Numbered from the stretch's first letter, positions 15,811-24,903 are shown. The stretch: 64,000 nucleotides of DNA from Pelagibius marinus (GCF_014925385.1 NZ_JACSDK010000008.1:186001-250000); one strand, 5' to 3'. A program made the numbers and translations. The notes: generated from the letters alone by a model not told the origin.

Positions 15811-17466
15811 CTATGCCTCAAACGGCGCTCGCTCCTGCATCCGCCAACGTCGCACCATTGCGTCTATGTAATCTTCGCCCGCTACGTCTTCCGTCCAAAG
15901 TTTAACAAAGGGAACATCTGCGCTTTGCGGTCGCCGCTCAACTGGTATGGCATTGAAGCGCAAACGAACGGGCACAACAGTTCCTTCACCAACGATCAAA
16001 GCTTCTTGAGTTCGGAGTGTAGGTAGAATCTCAACCAAGCTACTAACAGAGTCTGGCAATGCACGTTGGACGAATTTTTGATCCTGTTGGTTGCTCATGC
16101 GCAAAGCCACAAGCGTATTACATTGGGAAAGGATTGACTCTGCCAGTTCCGACGGCCTTTGCGACACCAAGCCAAGTCCAACGCCATATTTGCGTCCTTC
16201 TTTTGCAATTCGTGAAAGCGCCTGTTTGGTTGGCTGGAATGCCGCATCATCTCGTCGAGGGGCGTAGCGGTGTGCCTCCTCGCAAACGAAAAGTATTGGA
16301 ACTTGAACAGGACGCGGCCCCCAAACCGCAAAGTCGAATACCATTCGACAAAGCACCGATACAACGACGTCCACTACGTCCGATGGCACTCCCGAGATAT
16401 CAATTACCGAGAGCGGCTTTGACGCCACAGGGATTCGAAGATAGTTGCTTACAATGTTGGCGAGGCTATCCGATACGTCGTCATCCGGTCTGATCATGAA
16501 CGAGAATCGGCTATCTGCCTGCAATGCTCTAATCTTGTTCTCGATCTTCAGGTACGGGTCTTGCTTTGCCGTTTGTGGGGGCTTGCTCTTCTCAACATGC
16601 TTAAGGAGGTCCCCTAGACGGTAGGGAACTGGCGTATCCACGGTGATACTATCTTTCGGTATGCCATCAGCACCGAACTGGCGACGCGCATCGAGAATAG
16701 CATCTCTGAGGATATTCGTTTGGCTCGTCGCAACAAATTCTGTTTTTCCGATAAAGAGTTCTATGCTCTCCTCGAAATTTAGGAGCCAATGAGGCAGGTT
16801 GAGGGAGGTCGGATCGATAACCTCCGCCTCATCTGGAAATGCCACACTATACTCGTTATGAGGATCGAGTAGAATGATATGCGCATTCGGCGCTGCGGCT
16901 AAAATAGACCGAAGGAGCACAACCACCGAACAGGACTTGCCCGATCCTGTGGTGCCCAAGACAGCGAAGTGTTTTCCGAGCATTTCGTCGGAGAGCAAAT
17001 AGACGGGCAAGGACGATGCTTGAGAGAGAGAACCGACTCGTATGCTAGGCCTAGATGGCTGATGGTAAATTCTGGAAAGCTCATCCACACTTGCCACGTA
17101 AATACCCTGCCCAGGCAATGGATATGTAACTACTCCTCTTTGAAATTCAAAGTCGGCCTCCTTCAGCCCTGTTCGTAAAGCTTCCCCGAACAGTTCAACT
17201 TCAAGCCACTTCGCATCTGATGTGGTGCCGAGCGATTCGAAACCACCTTCCGTTGTTGGCGCTTCATGCATCCGTAGCGCTGTCACGACTCCAAATACAA
17301 GTTTGTCCCCGGCTTCAATTTTCACAATCGACCCCACCTGACCAACCGTATAACGGCGACTTCTATAGGTTCGATATAGATCTTCAACTGATGCCTCTAG
17401 CTCCCCGAGGACCCGTGCGCCAGACACCTCCACTACCCGTCCAATCTTGAGGATCTGCTCGCTCAT
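15811..17466 (-). CDS. herA: HerA-like ATPase/translocase of a SIR2-HerA defence pair
   Basis: 551-aa FtsK/HerA-type hexameric DNA motor. An N-terminal HAS-barrel-like region (about 1-130) leads to Walker A GTTGSGKS (171-178) and Walker B ILFVCEEAHRYAP (391-403), followed by the sensor region GLGLVSQRPSEL (about 431). ATG 17466 overlaps the stop of the upstream SIR2 gene by four bases (ATGA), so the two proteins are made together; an ATG at 17511 would overlap it much more. In known SIR2-HerA systems the two proteins form a complex whose NAD+-depleting or nuclease activity aborts phage infection. That role is inferred here from family and gene order. Codon use is less GC-biased than the flanking genes. 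Confidence 0.9.
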   Translation of the reverse strand: MSEQILKIGRVVEVSGARVLGELEASVEDLYRTYRSRRYTVGQVGSIVKIEAGDKLVFGVVTALRMHEAPTTEGGFESLGTTSDAKWLEVELFGEALRTGLKEADFEFQRGVVTYPLPGQGIYVASVDELSRIYHQPSRPSIRVGSLSQASSLPVYLLSDEMLGKHFAVLGTTGSGKSCSVVVLLRSILAAAPNAHIILLDPHNEYSVAFPDEAEVIDPTSLNLPHWLLNFEESIELFIGKTEFVATSQTNILRDAILDARRQFGADGIPKDSITVDTPVPYRLGDLLKHVEKSKPPQTAKQDPYLKIENKIRALQADSRFSFMIRPDDDVSDSLANIVSNYLRIPVASKPLSVIDISGVPSDVVDVVVSVLCRMVFDFAVWGPRPVQVPILFVCEEAHRYAPRRDDAAFQPTKQALSRIAKEGRKYGVGLGLVSQRPSELAESILSQCNTLVALRMSNQQDQKFVQRALPDSVSSLVEILPTLRTQEALIVGEGTVVPVRLRFNAIPVERRPQSADVPFVKLWTEDVAGEDYIDAMVRRWRMQERAPFEA

Positions 17467-18539
17467 CCATCCTCTCCCGCAATGAAATCCACAAGATTTT
17501 CGAAACGCCAAAGTGCAGCGGAAAGAATCTTTTCCGAGTCCTCAGAGTCAACAGCCTGTCCTATGAATGTGCCCTCTTCATTGTCACCAACAAAGGCGTT
17601 GAAGCGTGATTGACATTGCTCTGCCAGATGCTTGAGGCGAGCATCTTGCATATCCCTGTCTGCATCTGGACCAACAAATGCAATAACTGTGAGGTTGGTG
17701 TTGCGGGTGTTTACCGCATCCGTGATAGCCTCATTGATATGTTCATCGTTGAAGCTATAACCGAGGACAACTAGGCAGTTGTTTGCGCTTTGCATCCGCA
17801 TTCGGTCGCGGAAACGACCCATTAGTGTCTCGTAGACACCAAATTGTGTTTGGAGATACTTCTGCTCCGACGGGTAAACAACGATCGGTTCATTTACCGA
17901 GTCGCGATGAAAGCTGCGCCTAACGTTTTGCGCATCATCGCGAGTCCAGTTAATTGAACCGTGAAGCTTGTAGATGCGGAACCCGACATCTCCGGATCGG
18001 GACTCGTCGAACGTCGCACTGTCGAACCATGCTCGATTTGTACCTCGAAAGCCGTCTATGTAGGGGATGCGGAGCTCGTCAAGATTCGCTTCCAACACCG
18101 TGTCATAGTTCAGGCTGAAAATATCGCGAGGCGTACTCTCTCGATGATTCCGAATGCGTCGAAGAAACCGGCGATGGTATGAATTTGGTTGCCAATCATC
18201 GACAATCTCGTTGACAATTTTCTCCTTAATTGCCGCCAACCACTTATCTATCTGATCGATAGATACACTGTGCACATCTCCATTGGTGATCGTACTTAGT
18301 ATATTTCGGTAACGCTGAAGATACGTGATGAGGTCCTCAATCGTCGCTGGACGGCCATTCGTTTGCTTTAGATTGCTAAACTGTAATTGGAGTTCAGAGT
18401 CCGCTTCTTCCATCACCTGCGTTGTAAGTGCGCCGATCAGGGGCTTGTTTGCGCAGGCACTGCAACCAGCTCCAATTAGAAAGCATGTTTCAGCGCCAGT
18501 GAGCCACTGCAGCACTTGCTCCCGCACGTCCACTGACAT
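17463..18539 (-). CDS. SIR2-domain NADase of a SIR2-HerA defence pair
   Basis: 358-aa SIR2-like protein, cytoplasmic. Motifs in order: GAGCSA (23-28, NAD binding), FSLNYDTVLE (141-150, Asn144), KLHGSINW (191-198, His193 as expected catalytic base), VVYPSEQKY (220-228) and LVVLGYSFNDEHIN (256-269). This is the SIR2_2-type arrangement found in anti-phage proteins, not the zinc-binding deacetylase type: there is no four-cysteine zinc site. Its stop overlaps the herA start. GAGG precedes ATG 18539 by eight bases. Expected action is NAD+ hydrolysis after phage sensing; not shown here. Confidence 0.9.
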   Translation of the reverse strand: MSVDVREQVLQWLTGAETCFLIGAGCSACANKPLIGALTTQVMEEADSELQLQFSNLKQTNGRPATIEDLITYLQRYRNILSTITNGDVHSVSIDQIDKWLAAIKEKIVNEIVDDWQPNSYHRRFLRRIRNHRESTPRDIFSLNYDTVLEANLDELRIPYIDGFRGTNRAWFDSATFDESRSGDVGFRIYKLHGSINWTRDDAQNVRRSFHRDSVNEPIVVYPSEQKYLQTQFGVYETLMGRFRDRMRMQSANNCLVVLGYSFNDEHINEAITDAVNTRNTNLTVIAFVGPDADRDMQDARLKHLAEQCQSRFNAFVGDNEEGTFIGQAVDSEDSEKILSAALWRFENLVDFIAGEDG

Positions 18540-18684
18540 TTCTAAACCTCGATAGTTGAGTTGCCATACGAATGATACTCCTATAAGTAGCTCAGATCGA
18601 GATTCATTTGCTGATAAGCACTTAACGCAGCAGGTTCACCAAGTTGAGCAGTTCCGTATGAGACTTCCAGCAAGAAACCACCCC

Positions 18685-19005
18685 ATGATCACCGCCATCG
18701 TCCAGTTCAAGCTGCCGTCCGGGATCAAGCGCGAAGACGTCATCGCCGCCTTCAACACCAGCGTCGAGCAGTTGCGCGGCTACCCCGGGCTGATCCGCAA
18801 GTACTACCTCTATGACGAGGCGGCCGGCACGGCCGGCGGCGCCTATCTCTGGGAGAACCGGGCGGCGGCCGAGGCCCTCTACAGCGATGCCTGGCTTGAG
18901 ATGATCGCCGAACGCTACGGCGGCAAACCCCAGATCACCTGGTTCGAGACGCCCGTGGTGCTGGACAACGCCAGCGGCGAGGTCCTCTCCGAGGCCGCCG
19001 AGTAG
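18685..19005 (+). CDS. YdhR-like putative monooxygenase (dimeric alpha/beta barrel)
   Basis: 106-aa ferredoxin-fold protein. MITAIVQFKLPSGIKREDV, GYPGLIRKYYLYDE and GGAYLWENRAAAEAL resemble the YdhR/antibiotic-monooxygenase group of small cofactor-free proteins. ATG 18685 is the family-like start; an in-frame ATG at 18556 adds 43 unlike residues. The ribosome site is poor. It marks the return to high-GC chromosome after the defence block. No clear substrate. Confidence 0.72.
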   Translation: MITAIVQFKLPSGIKREDVIAAFNTSVEQLRGYPGLIRKYYLYDEAAGTAGGAYLWENRAAAEALYSDAWLEMIAERYGGKPQITWFETPVVLDNASGEVLSEAAE

Positions 19006-19356
19006 GCGAACTCCGCCGGTCCTTACCGCCTGCAACTTCGTCGCGAACTTGCGCGTTTCACGGGTGGGGCGGAGGCGTTTTCGCGCGTACCGTTCTTTCG
19101 CGAACTTCTTTGGGATGAGGACGCTCGGAAGAGTTGTCAAACAGGATACGTTCGCCTACTTGCAGCGCGTCCGCGGGCCGAATTCAAGCCAAGTTCACGC
19201 CGGATCCTGGCCAAGTTCACCGGGGCTTAACGCCTGACATGCCAGATTGCCGGATGCCGAGGGGCGTGATGCCGGACTGCGCGGAAGCGCACAGGCCGCG
19301 ACACAGCCGCTTCCCGCATCATCTCGTCTCCTTGGCACAGCGAAGACGCCGAAAGC
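19006..19356. other. Intergenic stretch with short direct repeats, no gene
   Basis: 351 bp between the YdhR-like gene and the histidine kinase. GCCAAGTTCACC/G occurs twice about 22 bp apart near 19187-19220, and TCGCGAACTT occurs twice near 19040 and 19094. These may be regulatory sites, but nothing shows which protein would bind. Confidence 0.4.
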
Positions 19357-21126
19357 ATGCCCACCAGGATCACCCCTTCCACAGCGCCGAACCCAGACGG
19401 CCAGGCAGCACAGAGCGAGACCACCCCCGCCGGGAGCGGTGAAGCGGCGCGCCCGACGCTGCGCGGCCTGCTGTGGCCACTGGGCGTGCTGACCGCCGGG
19501 CTGGTCGCCATCATTGTCGTGCTGCTGCTGTTCGCCGCGCGCGAGCAGAACGGGCTGGCGCTCCAATCCTCGCTGCACCTGGCCGAGAGCGCCCTGGGCG
19601 ACCAGATCAACGAACTGAAGAGCACCGCGCGCGACTACGCCACCTGGGACGAGACGGTCGAGGAGGTGGTGCAGTCGCTCGACGAGACCTGGGCCGACGA
19701 CAACATCGGCACCTGGGCCTACGAGGGCCTGCAGATGAGCGGCACCCTGGTGCTGGACGGCGGCGGCCGGGTCCTCTACGGCATGATCGGGGGCGAGCGC
19801 CTGGGCGAGGAGATCCTGACCCGCATCACCGAGGGCCTGCTGCCCCTGGCCGCAGCCGCACGCAAGGCCGACCCGGGCGAGCTGGGCGTCGCGCTGGCGG
19901 GCAATGTCCGCTTTGACGGCGGCCTCGCCATCGCCGCCGCCGCGCCCATCGTCTTCGAGGGCGGCAGCCCGGCGCACGACGCCGGCGGCGCGGCCAGCGT
20001 GCTGATCTTCTTCCGCCTCCTGGATCGGGACCTGCTGACGCGCCTGGAGGACGGCTTCCTGCTGCCCGGCCTGCACCTGGCCGAACAGGCGGCGGTGAGC
20101 GGCGCCAGCCTGGCGCTGCCCGGCTATGACGGGACCGTCCTGGGCCACCTCGCCTGGACGGCGGAGCAACCGGGCTTCGTCATGTTGCAGCCGCTGCTGC
20201 TGCCCGGCGCCCTGGCCGGCCTGCTCGGCCTGCTGTTGCTGTGGATCGTGGTGCGCCGCATCGCGCGCGCCCTGCAGGAACTGGAAGACAGCCACACGGC
20301 CCTGCACCAGCAGGCGGTGGAGCTCTCCGCGGCGCGCGACCGCGCCCTGCAGCAGACCCGCACCGAGACCGAGCTGCGCCGCAACGCCGTGGCGGCGAGC
20401 CGCGCCAAGTCGGACTTCCTGGCGCTGGTCAGCCACGAGCTGCGTACGCCACTGAACGCCATTCTCGGCTTCTCCGAGACCATCGCCACCCAGGCTTTCG
20501 GGCGCGACGCCGGCGAGCGCTACCGCGAGTACGCCGAGGACATCCACGAGAGCGGCAGCCACCTGCTGTCGATCATCAACGACATCCTGGACCTGACCAA
20601 AGTCGAGGCCGGGCGCTACGAGCTGCACGACGAAGACATCGATCTCGACGCGCTGCTGCGCCGCTGCCTCGCCCTGCTGCGCGAACGGGCGGGCACCAAG
20701 GGGCTGCTGCTCGCCTACCGGGGCAGCGGTATCGCCCTGCGCGCCGACGCGCGCGCGCTGAAGCAGATCGTCATCAACCTGCTGTCCAACGCCATCAAGT
20801 TCACCGGCAACGGTGGGCGCATCGAACTGCGGGCCGCGGCGGATGCCAGCGGCATCACCATCACCGTGGCCGACAACGGCATCGGCATGAATAAGGATCA
20901 GCTGACACGCGCGATGCAGGCCTTCGGCCAGGTCGACTCGGCGCTGACACGCGCGTCCGAGGGCACGGGACTGGGCCTCAACGTGACCAAGGCGCTGACC
21001 GAGCTGCACGGCGGCCGCCTGGAGATCCGCTCGGCCCCCGGCAAGGGCACCGCGGTCACCGTGCGGCTGCCGGCCACGCGCCTGCTGAGCGCCCCGCCGT
21101 CGGCCATTCCCGCTCAGTCGGCCTGA
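19357..21126 (+). CDS. Membrane sensor histidine kinase with CHASE4-like periplasmic domain
   Basis: 589-aa two-component sensor. First membrane helix at about 36-55, periplasmic CHASE4-like domain at about 58-235 (STARDYATWDETVEEV and GTLVLDGGGRVLYG are typical), second membrane helix at about 282-305, HisKA with His360 in SHELRTPLNAILGFSE, then HATPase_c with NLLSNAIKFTGNGG (N-box), DNGIGMN (G1) and GTGLGLNVTK (G2). A phosphorylated response regulator partner must be encoded elsewhere, since none adjoins. The signal is unknown. No receiver domain is present. The ribosome site is weak (GAAAG). Confidence 0.92.
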   Translation: MPTRITPSTAPNPDGQAAQSETTPAGSGEAARPTLRGLLWPLGVLTAGLVAIIVVLLLFAAREQNGLALQSSLHLAESALGDQINELKSTARDYATWDETVEEVVQSLDETWADDNIGTWAYEGLQMSGTLVLDGGGRVLYGMIGGERLGEEILTRITEGLLPLAAAARKADPGELGVALAGNVRFDGGLAIAAAAPIVFEGGSPAHDAGGAASVLIFFRLLDRDLLTRLEDGFLLPGLHLAEQAAVSGASLALPGYDGTVLGHLAWTAEQPGFVMLQPLLLPGALAGLLGLLLLWIVVRRIARALQELEDSHTALHQQAVELSAARDRALQQTRTETELRRNAVAASRAKSDFLALVSHELRTPLNAILGFSETIATQAFGRDAGERYREYAEDIHESGSHLLSIINDILDLTKVEAGRYELHDEDIDLDALLRRCLALLRERAGTKGLLLAYRGSGIALRADARALKQIVINLLSNAIKFTGNGGRIELRAAADASGITITVADNGIGMNKDQLTRAMQAFGQVDSALTRASEGTGLGLNVTKALTELHGGRLEIRSAPGKGTAVTVRLPATRLLSAPPSAIPAQSA

Positions 21127-21151
21127 CGCGGCGCCCCCGCGGGGCCCGGCT

Positions 21152-21658
21152 CTAACTCTTTTCCTCTTTCGCGGCGGCGAGGCCCAGCAGAAGCTTCGTC
21201 AGCAAACGGTTCAGGTCCTTCTGCTCGGCCCGGGTGAGGCAGGCGAGCACCTGGCGCTCGTTGTCCACGTGCAGCCCGACCAGCTTCTCGACCAGCGCCA
21301 GGCCTTTCTTGGTCAGGCCGACCAGCGTGCCACGGCGGTCCTCCGGGTTGGGGCGGCGCTCCACCAGGCCGGCCTTCTCCAGCCGGTCGAGCCGCGCGGT
21401 CATGCCGCCCGAGGACATCATCAGGCTTTCATAGAGCGCCGTCGGCGTCAGGCGGTAGGGCTTGCCGGCACGCCTCAGCGTGGCGATGACGTCGAACTCT
21501 CCCACCTGCAGGCCGTGGGCGGCAAAGAGCGGCGCCAGCCGGTCGCGGGAAATCAGCGTCGCCGCGCCGCCCAGGCGGCCGATCACCTCCATGGGCAGCA
21601 GGTCCAGGTCCGGCCGCTCCCGTTCCCACTGCGCCACGATCTTATCGACCCAGTCCAT
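21152..21658 (-). CDS. MarR family transcriptional regulator
   Basis: 168-aa winged-helix repressor. The DNA-binding core runs LTPTALYESLMMSSGGMTARLDRLEKAGLVERRPNPEDRRGTLVGLTKKG (about 72-122), including the wing motif NPEDRRGTLV. ATG 21658 follows AGGAGAAG. Two operator-like palindromes lie just upstream in the shared region with the divergent DMT transporter, so it probably represses itself and that exporter. The inducing ligand is not known; many MarR proteins sense phenolic compounds. Confidence 0.92.
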   Translation of the reverse strand: MDWVDKIVAQWERERPDLDLLPMEVIGRLGGAATLISRDRLAPLFAAHGLQVGEFDVIATLRRAGKPYRLTPTALYESLMMSSGGMTARLDRLEKAGLVERRPNPEDRRGTLVGLTKKGLALVEKLVGLHVDNERQVLACLTRAEQKDLNRLLTKLLLGLAAAKEEKS

Positions 21659-21672
21659 CTCTTCTCCTATTT

Positions 21673-21705
21673 ATCTTGACATCAAGATACTTGATAACAA
21701 GATAG
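21673..21705. promoter_or_regulatory. Two tandem MarR-type operator sites
   Basis: Site 1 is TATCTTGA-CA-TCAAGATA (21673-21690), a perfect 8-bp-arm palindrome. Site 2, at 21689-21705, has core CTTGATAACAAG (21691-21702) and matches site 1 when read on the other strand. They lie 15-47 bp upstream of the MarR start and between divergent genes, the normal place for MarR autoregulation. Binding is inferred. Confidence 0.72.
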
Positions 21706-21820
21706 TTGCTGTCGAGCCAACATCAACCTGCCGTCCCGCCGCGCCGGGAGCAAGCCCCGCCTGCCCCTCGCCAAGCCGGGGAAGACCGGCGGCCCCCGTG
21801 GAGCCAAGTGGAGCCCTGTC

Positions 21821-22747
21821 ATGACCCTTCTCGCCGCCGTCCTGCCAAAGAGAAATTTCCTGCCCCTGCTGCTGTTGGTCACCGTCGGCGCCATGCTGGG
21901 CGTCACCGCCGTCATTGCCAAGGCGGCGGCGCTGGCGGGCTGGCCGCCGGTCGCGCTGCTGGCCTGGGCGCTGCTGGGCGGCGGACTGCTGCAATTTGGC
22001 TTTTCCCTGGCGGCGGGCCGGCGGCCCGGAACCAGCGCGCCCTACCTGCGCTATTACCTCGGCTCCGGCCTGCTGCAGGCCCTGCCCAACGCCCTGGCCT
22101 TCGCCGCGGCCCAGCATGTCGGCGCCGGCATCGTGGCCCTCTGCTTCGCCTTCCCTTTGATCTTCACCTATGGCCTCGCGCTCTGCTTTCGCCTGGAGCG
22201 CCTGCAGGGCCAGCGTCTGGCCGGCGTGCTGCTGGGCCTCGCCGGCGGCCTGGTCATCGCGGCGGGCAGCGGCGGGACCGGGTTCAGCCCCTCGCCCTGG
22301 ATGCCCTCTCCCTGGATGATGGCGGCCCTGGCCGCCCCGGTCATCATCGCCGTCGGCAACCTCTACCGCAGCCTCTATTGGCCGCCGGGAGCGACGGCGC
22401 TGGAGCTGTCGCCCGGCATGCTGCTGACGGCGGGGGGCAGCCTGCTGCTCGGCCTGCTGGCAACGGGCGCCCCCCTGGCGCCGGTGTCCTGGAACTTCGC
22501 CACCAGCGCCCTGCTTCTGGGACAGACGGCGATCTTCACCCTGCTCTTCGTGCTCTATTTCGTGCTGCAGAAGCTCGCCGGGCCGGTCTACCTGAGCCAG
22601 ATCGGCTCGGTCGGCGCCCTGGTCGGCCTGGGTCTGGCCACCGCCCTGCTGGACGAGCCGCTGTCGCCCCGGACGGCCTTAGCGGGTCTGCTGGTCGCGG
22701 GAGGCATTCTCCTGGTCAACCGCCACGTCGGCAGGCGCGGAGGGTGA
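21821..22747 (+). CDS. EamA/DMT family transporter
   Basis: 308-aa drug/metabolite-superfamily membrane protein, with about ten hydrophobic segments in two EamA repeats (roughly 15-145 and 160-300). GGAG precedes ATG 21821. It reads divergently from the MarR gene and is the likely target of that regulator, which suggests export of an amphipathic or toxic compound. Its last 69 bases overlap, tail to tail, the small gene on the other strand. Substrate unknown. Confidence 0.88.
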   Translation: MTLLAAVLPKRNFLPLLLLVTVGAMLGVTAVIAKAAALAGWPPVALLAWALLGGGLLQFGFSLAAGRRPGTSAPYLRYYLGSGLLQALPNALAFAAAQHVGAGIVALCFAFPLIFTYGLALCFRLERLQGQRLAGVLLGLAGGLVIAAGSGGTGFSPSPWMPSPWMMAALAAPVIIAVGNLYRSLYWPPGATALELSPGMLLTAGGSLLLGLLATGAPLAPVSWNFATSALLLGQTAIFTLLFVLYFVLQKLAGPVYLSQIGSVGALVGLGLATALLDEPLSPRTALAGLLVAGGILLVNRHVGRRGG

Positions 22748-22996
22748 CTGCGGAGGCTGCGGCCAGGCCAAGGTGGCGTCGACATGCCGGCGTGTGCAGG
22801 CGATCTTCGGATAGCGACCGTCACCCAACTGAGGTGCCAGGGCGCTGGATGCGAGGTAGGCCTGGGACTGCAGACCGCAGAGGCTATAGCCGGTTGCTTT
22901 CGGCGCGAGCAGAACATGCAGCGCTGTATCAGCCTGACAGTCTGCCGGCGCAACCGTGGTTGAACAGATGAATACAATCGCGGAGACCATATGCAT
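22679..22996 (-). CDS. Small hypothetical secreted protein
   Basis: 105-aa product starting MHMVSAIVFICSTTVAPADC, a possible short signal peptide, followed by four further cysteines or basic patches (SLCGLQSQAYL, IACTRRHV). A good ribosome site GGGAGGG lies about four bases before ATG 22996. Its 3' end overlaps the DMT gene antisense by 69 bp, which lowers confidence. I do not recognise the family. The mid-region composition is not the Arg/Pro-rich type seen in shadow frames. Confidence 0.5.
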   Translation of the reverse strand: MHMVSAIVFICSTTVAPADCQADTALHVLLAPKATGYSLCGLQSQAYLASSALAPQLGDGRYPKIACTRRHVDATLAWPQPPQSPSAPADVAVDQENASRDQQTR

Positions 22997-23392
22997 TTCG
23001 CCCTCCCGCCCGTATATGGAAGGGGAAACCGGTAAGAAAGGCCCCGGCGTTGCACTGCGGTTCCTGCTGCACTTCGGCAGTCATGCGGCCCCAACCCCTT
23101 CGTGCAATATACGATTGCCTGGCGGCCGACGTGAGCCCGGCCGACGGCTGTTAGGACCCCAAGCGAAACCCTAGCAGCATAGATTCCTGCCGCACAGTGG
23201 GTTTCGGGCTTGCGCGAATTCGCTCCGGATGCGCTGCCTGAAGGTAGTATAGTTGCGGTCCAGCGGGGCGGGCGGCAGGCCGCCTTCCCGTGGCATCATG
23301 CCGCCTGCGAAGCGCTTGCCGGGCCGGGGGCTGTGCCTTTAGACTCCTGCCAATTCAATTGCTTGCGGCGACCTCAACCAGATAATCGAATC
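22997..23392. other. Intergenic region upstream of the aminotransferase
   Basis: 396 bp between a minus-strand small gene and the aminotransferase. It must carry both promoters. I find no clear palindrome or strong -35/-10 pair and no gene; an in-frame ATG at 23210 for the downstream gene is not supported by family length. Confidence 0.45.
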
Positions 23393-24790
23393 ATGACCTT
23401 CGATCTTTCCTCGATCCTGGCCGAACGCCAGGGCGAGAAGTATGCCCTGAACGAGAAGTACCTGAACGCGCAGCTGGTGCGCGTGCTGAAGACGCTCGGC
23501 TACGACGTCAACTTCGCGCGCGGCCAGGGCCCGCACCTCTATGACGTGGCGGGGCGGCGCTACCTCGACCTCTTGAGCGGCTTCGGCGTCTTCGCCCTGG
23601 GGCGCAACCATCCCGCCGTGGCCGCCGCCCTGCGCCAGGTGCTGGAGGCGCAACTGCCGGGGCTGGTACAGCTCGACGTCTCGCTGCTTGCCGGCATCCT
23701 GGCGGAGAAGCTGCTGGCCCGCCTGCCGGGCATGGAACGCATCTTCTTCTGCAATTCCGGCGCCGAGGCGGTGGAGGCAGCCATCAAGTTCGCCCGCATG
23801 GCCACCGGCAGGCCGCGCATCCTCTATTGCGACCAGGCCTTTCACGGGCTGACCTACGGCGCTCTGTCGCTGAACGGCACCGAGGTTTTCCGCAAGGGCT
23901 TCGGCCCCCTGCTGCCGGAATGCGTAAAGATTCCATTCAACGACCTGACGGCGCTGGAAGCGGCGCTGAAGGCCGGTGCCAAGGAAAGTGAGGTCGCTGC
24001 CTTCATCGTCGAACCGATCCAGGGCAAGGGCGTCTACATGCCCGACGACAACTACCTGGCCGAGGCAGCGCGTCTTTGCCGCAAGTACGGCGCCCTCTTC
24101 GTGGCCGACGAGATCCAGACCGGCCTCGGCCGCACCGGGCGGTTCCTGGCTTGCGAGCATTATGGTGTGGAGCCCGACATGGTGCTGCTGGCCAAGGCGC
24201 TGTCCGGCGGCTTTGTGCCTGTCGGCGCCGTGGCGATGAAGCACTGGATCTTCGCCAAACTGTTCGACCGCATGGACCGCGCCCTGGTGCACGGCTCCAC
24301 CTTCGGCAAGAACGACATGGCCATGGCCGCCGGCATCGCCACCCTGGAGGTGATGGAGGAGGAGAAGCTGGTCGAGAAGGCGGACAGCCGGGGCAGTGCG
24401 CTTATGGCCGACCTGCAGAAGCTGGTCGCCCAGCATGAGCTGCTGAAAGAGGTGCGCGGCAGGGGCATGATGATCGGCCTGGAATTCGGCGCACCGAAGA
24501 GCCTGAAGCTGAAGGCGGCCTGGCACCTGCTCGACAGCGCCAAGCGCGGCCTGTTCTGCCAGATGGTGCTGATCCCGCTCTTGCGCGACCACCAGATCCT
24601 CTGCCAGGTTTCCGGCGACGACAGCTACATCATCAAGCTGCTGCCGTCCCTGACCATCGATGAGGCCGACCGGCAGTGGATCGTCTCGGCCTTCGACCAG
24701 GTGATCGGCGACTGCCACCAGATCGGCGGCGCCGTCTGGGACCTCGGCCGCTCGCTGGCCAAGCACGGCCTCAAGGCCAAGGCCGGGTAG
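23393..24790 (+). CDS. Class III (PLP) aminotransferase
   Basis: 465-aa fold-type I PLP enzyme that moves an amino group from an amine or amino acid to a keto acid. Motifs: CNSGAEAVEAAIKFAR (phosphate binding), FHGLTYGALSLNG, the Asp motif VADEIQTGLGRTG and the Schiff-base Lys268 in LLAKALSGGFVPVGA. The N-terminus MTFDLSSILAERQGEKYALN continues about 30 residues before the fold. HpnO-type enzymes of aminohopanoid synthesis belong to this broad group, so a hopanoid role is one possibility, but there are no other hopanoid genes here. ATG 23393 chosen by family length; ribosome site weak. Confidence 0.88.
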   Translation: MTFDLSSILAERQGEKYALNEKYLNAQLVRVLKTLGYDVNFARGQGPHLYDVAGRRYLDLLSGFGVFALGRNHPAVAAALRQVLEAQLPGLVQLDVSLLAGILAEKLLARLPGMERIFFCNSGAEAVEAAIKFARMATGRPRILYCDQAFHGLTYGALSLNGTEVFRKGFGPLLPECVKIPFNDLTALEAALKAGAKESEVAAFIVEPIQGKGVYMPDDNYLAEAARLCRKYGALFVADEIQTGLGRTGRFLACEHYGVEPDMVLLAKALSGGFVPVGAVAMKHWIFAKLFDRMDRALVHGSTFGKNDMAMAAGIATLEVMEEEKLVEKADSRGSALMADLQKLVAQHELLKEVRGRGMMIGLEFGAPKSLKLKAAWHLLDSAKRGLFCQMVLIPLLRDHQILCQVSGDDSYIIKLLPSLTIDEADRQWIVSAFDQVIGDCHQIGGAVWDLGRSLAKHGLKAKAG

Positions 24791-24807
24791 CACGCTTCCC
24801 GCCTTGC

Positions 24808-24891
24808 CCTTCGAGACGGGCTTTCAGCCCTCCCAAGGGTGAGGCTCTCCTCCAACCTCACGCCGAAGAGGACCGCAGGTCCGTCTCGAAG
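24808..24891. repeat. Intergenic repeat, TTCGAGACG family, copy 2
   Basis: Begins CCTTCGAGACGG and ends GGTCCGTCTCGAAGC, with AGGGTGAGG and CCTCACGC in the centre. Same design as 14350-14435. It fills the gap between the aminotransferase stop and the convergent protease gene and may help termination. Confidence 0.68.
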
Positions 24892-24903
24892 CATGAGCGC
24901 TCC

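Noticed and set aside
17220-17450. Short plus-strand frames inside herA and the SIR2 gene as toxin-antitoxin candidates
   Set aside because: No ribosome sites and entirely antisense to conserved motifs.
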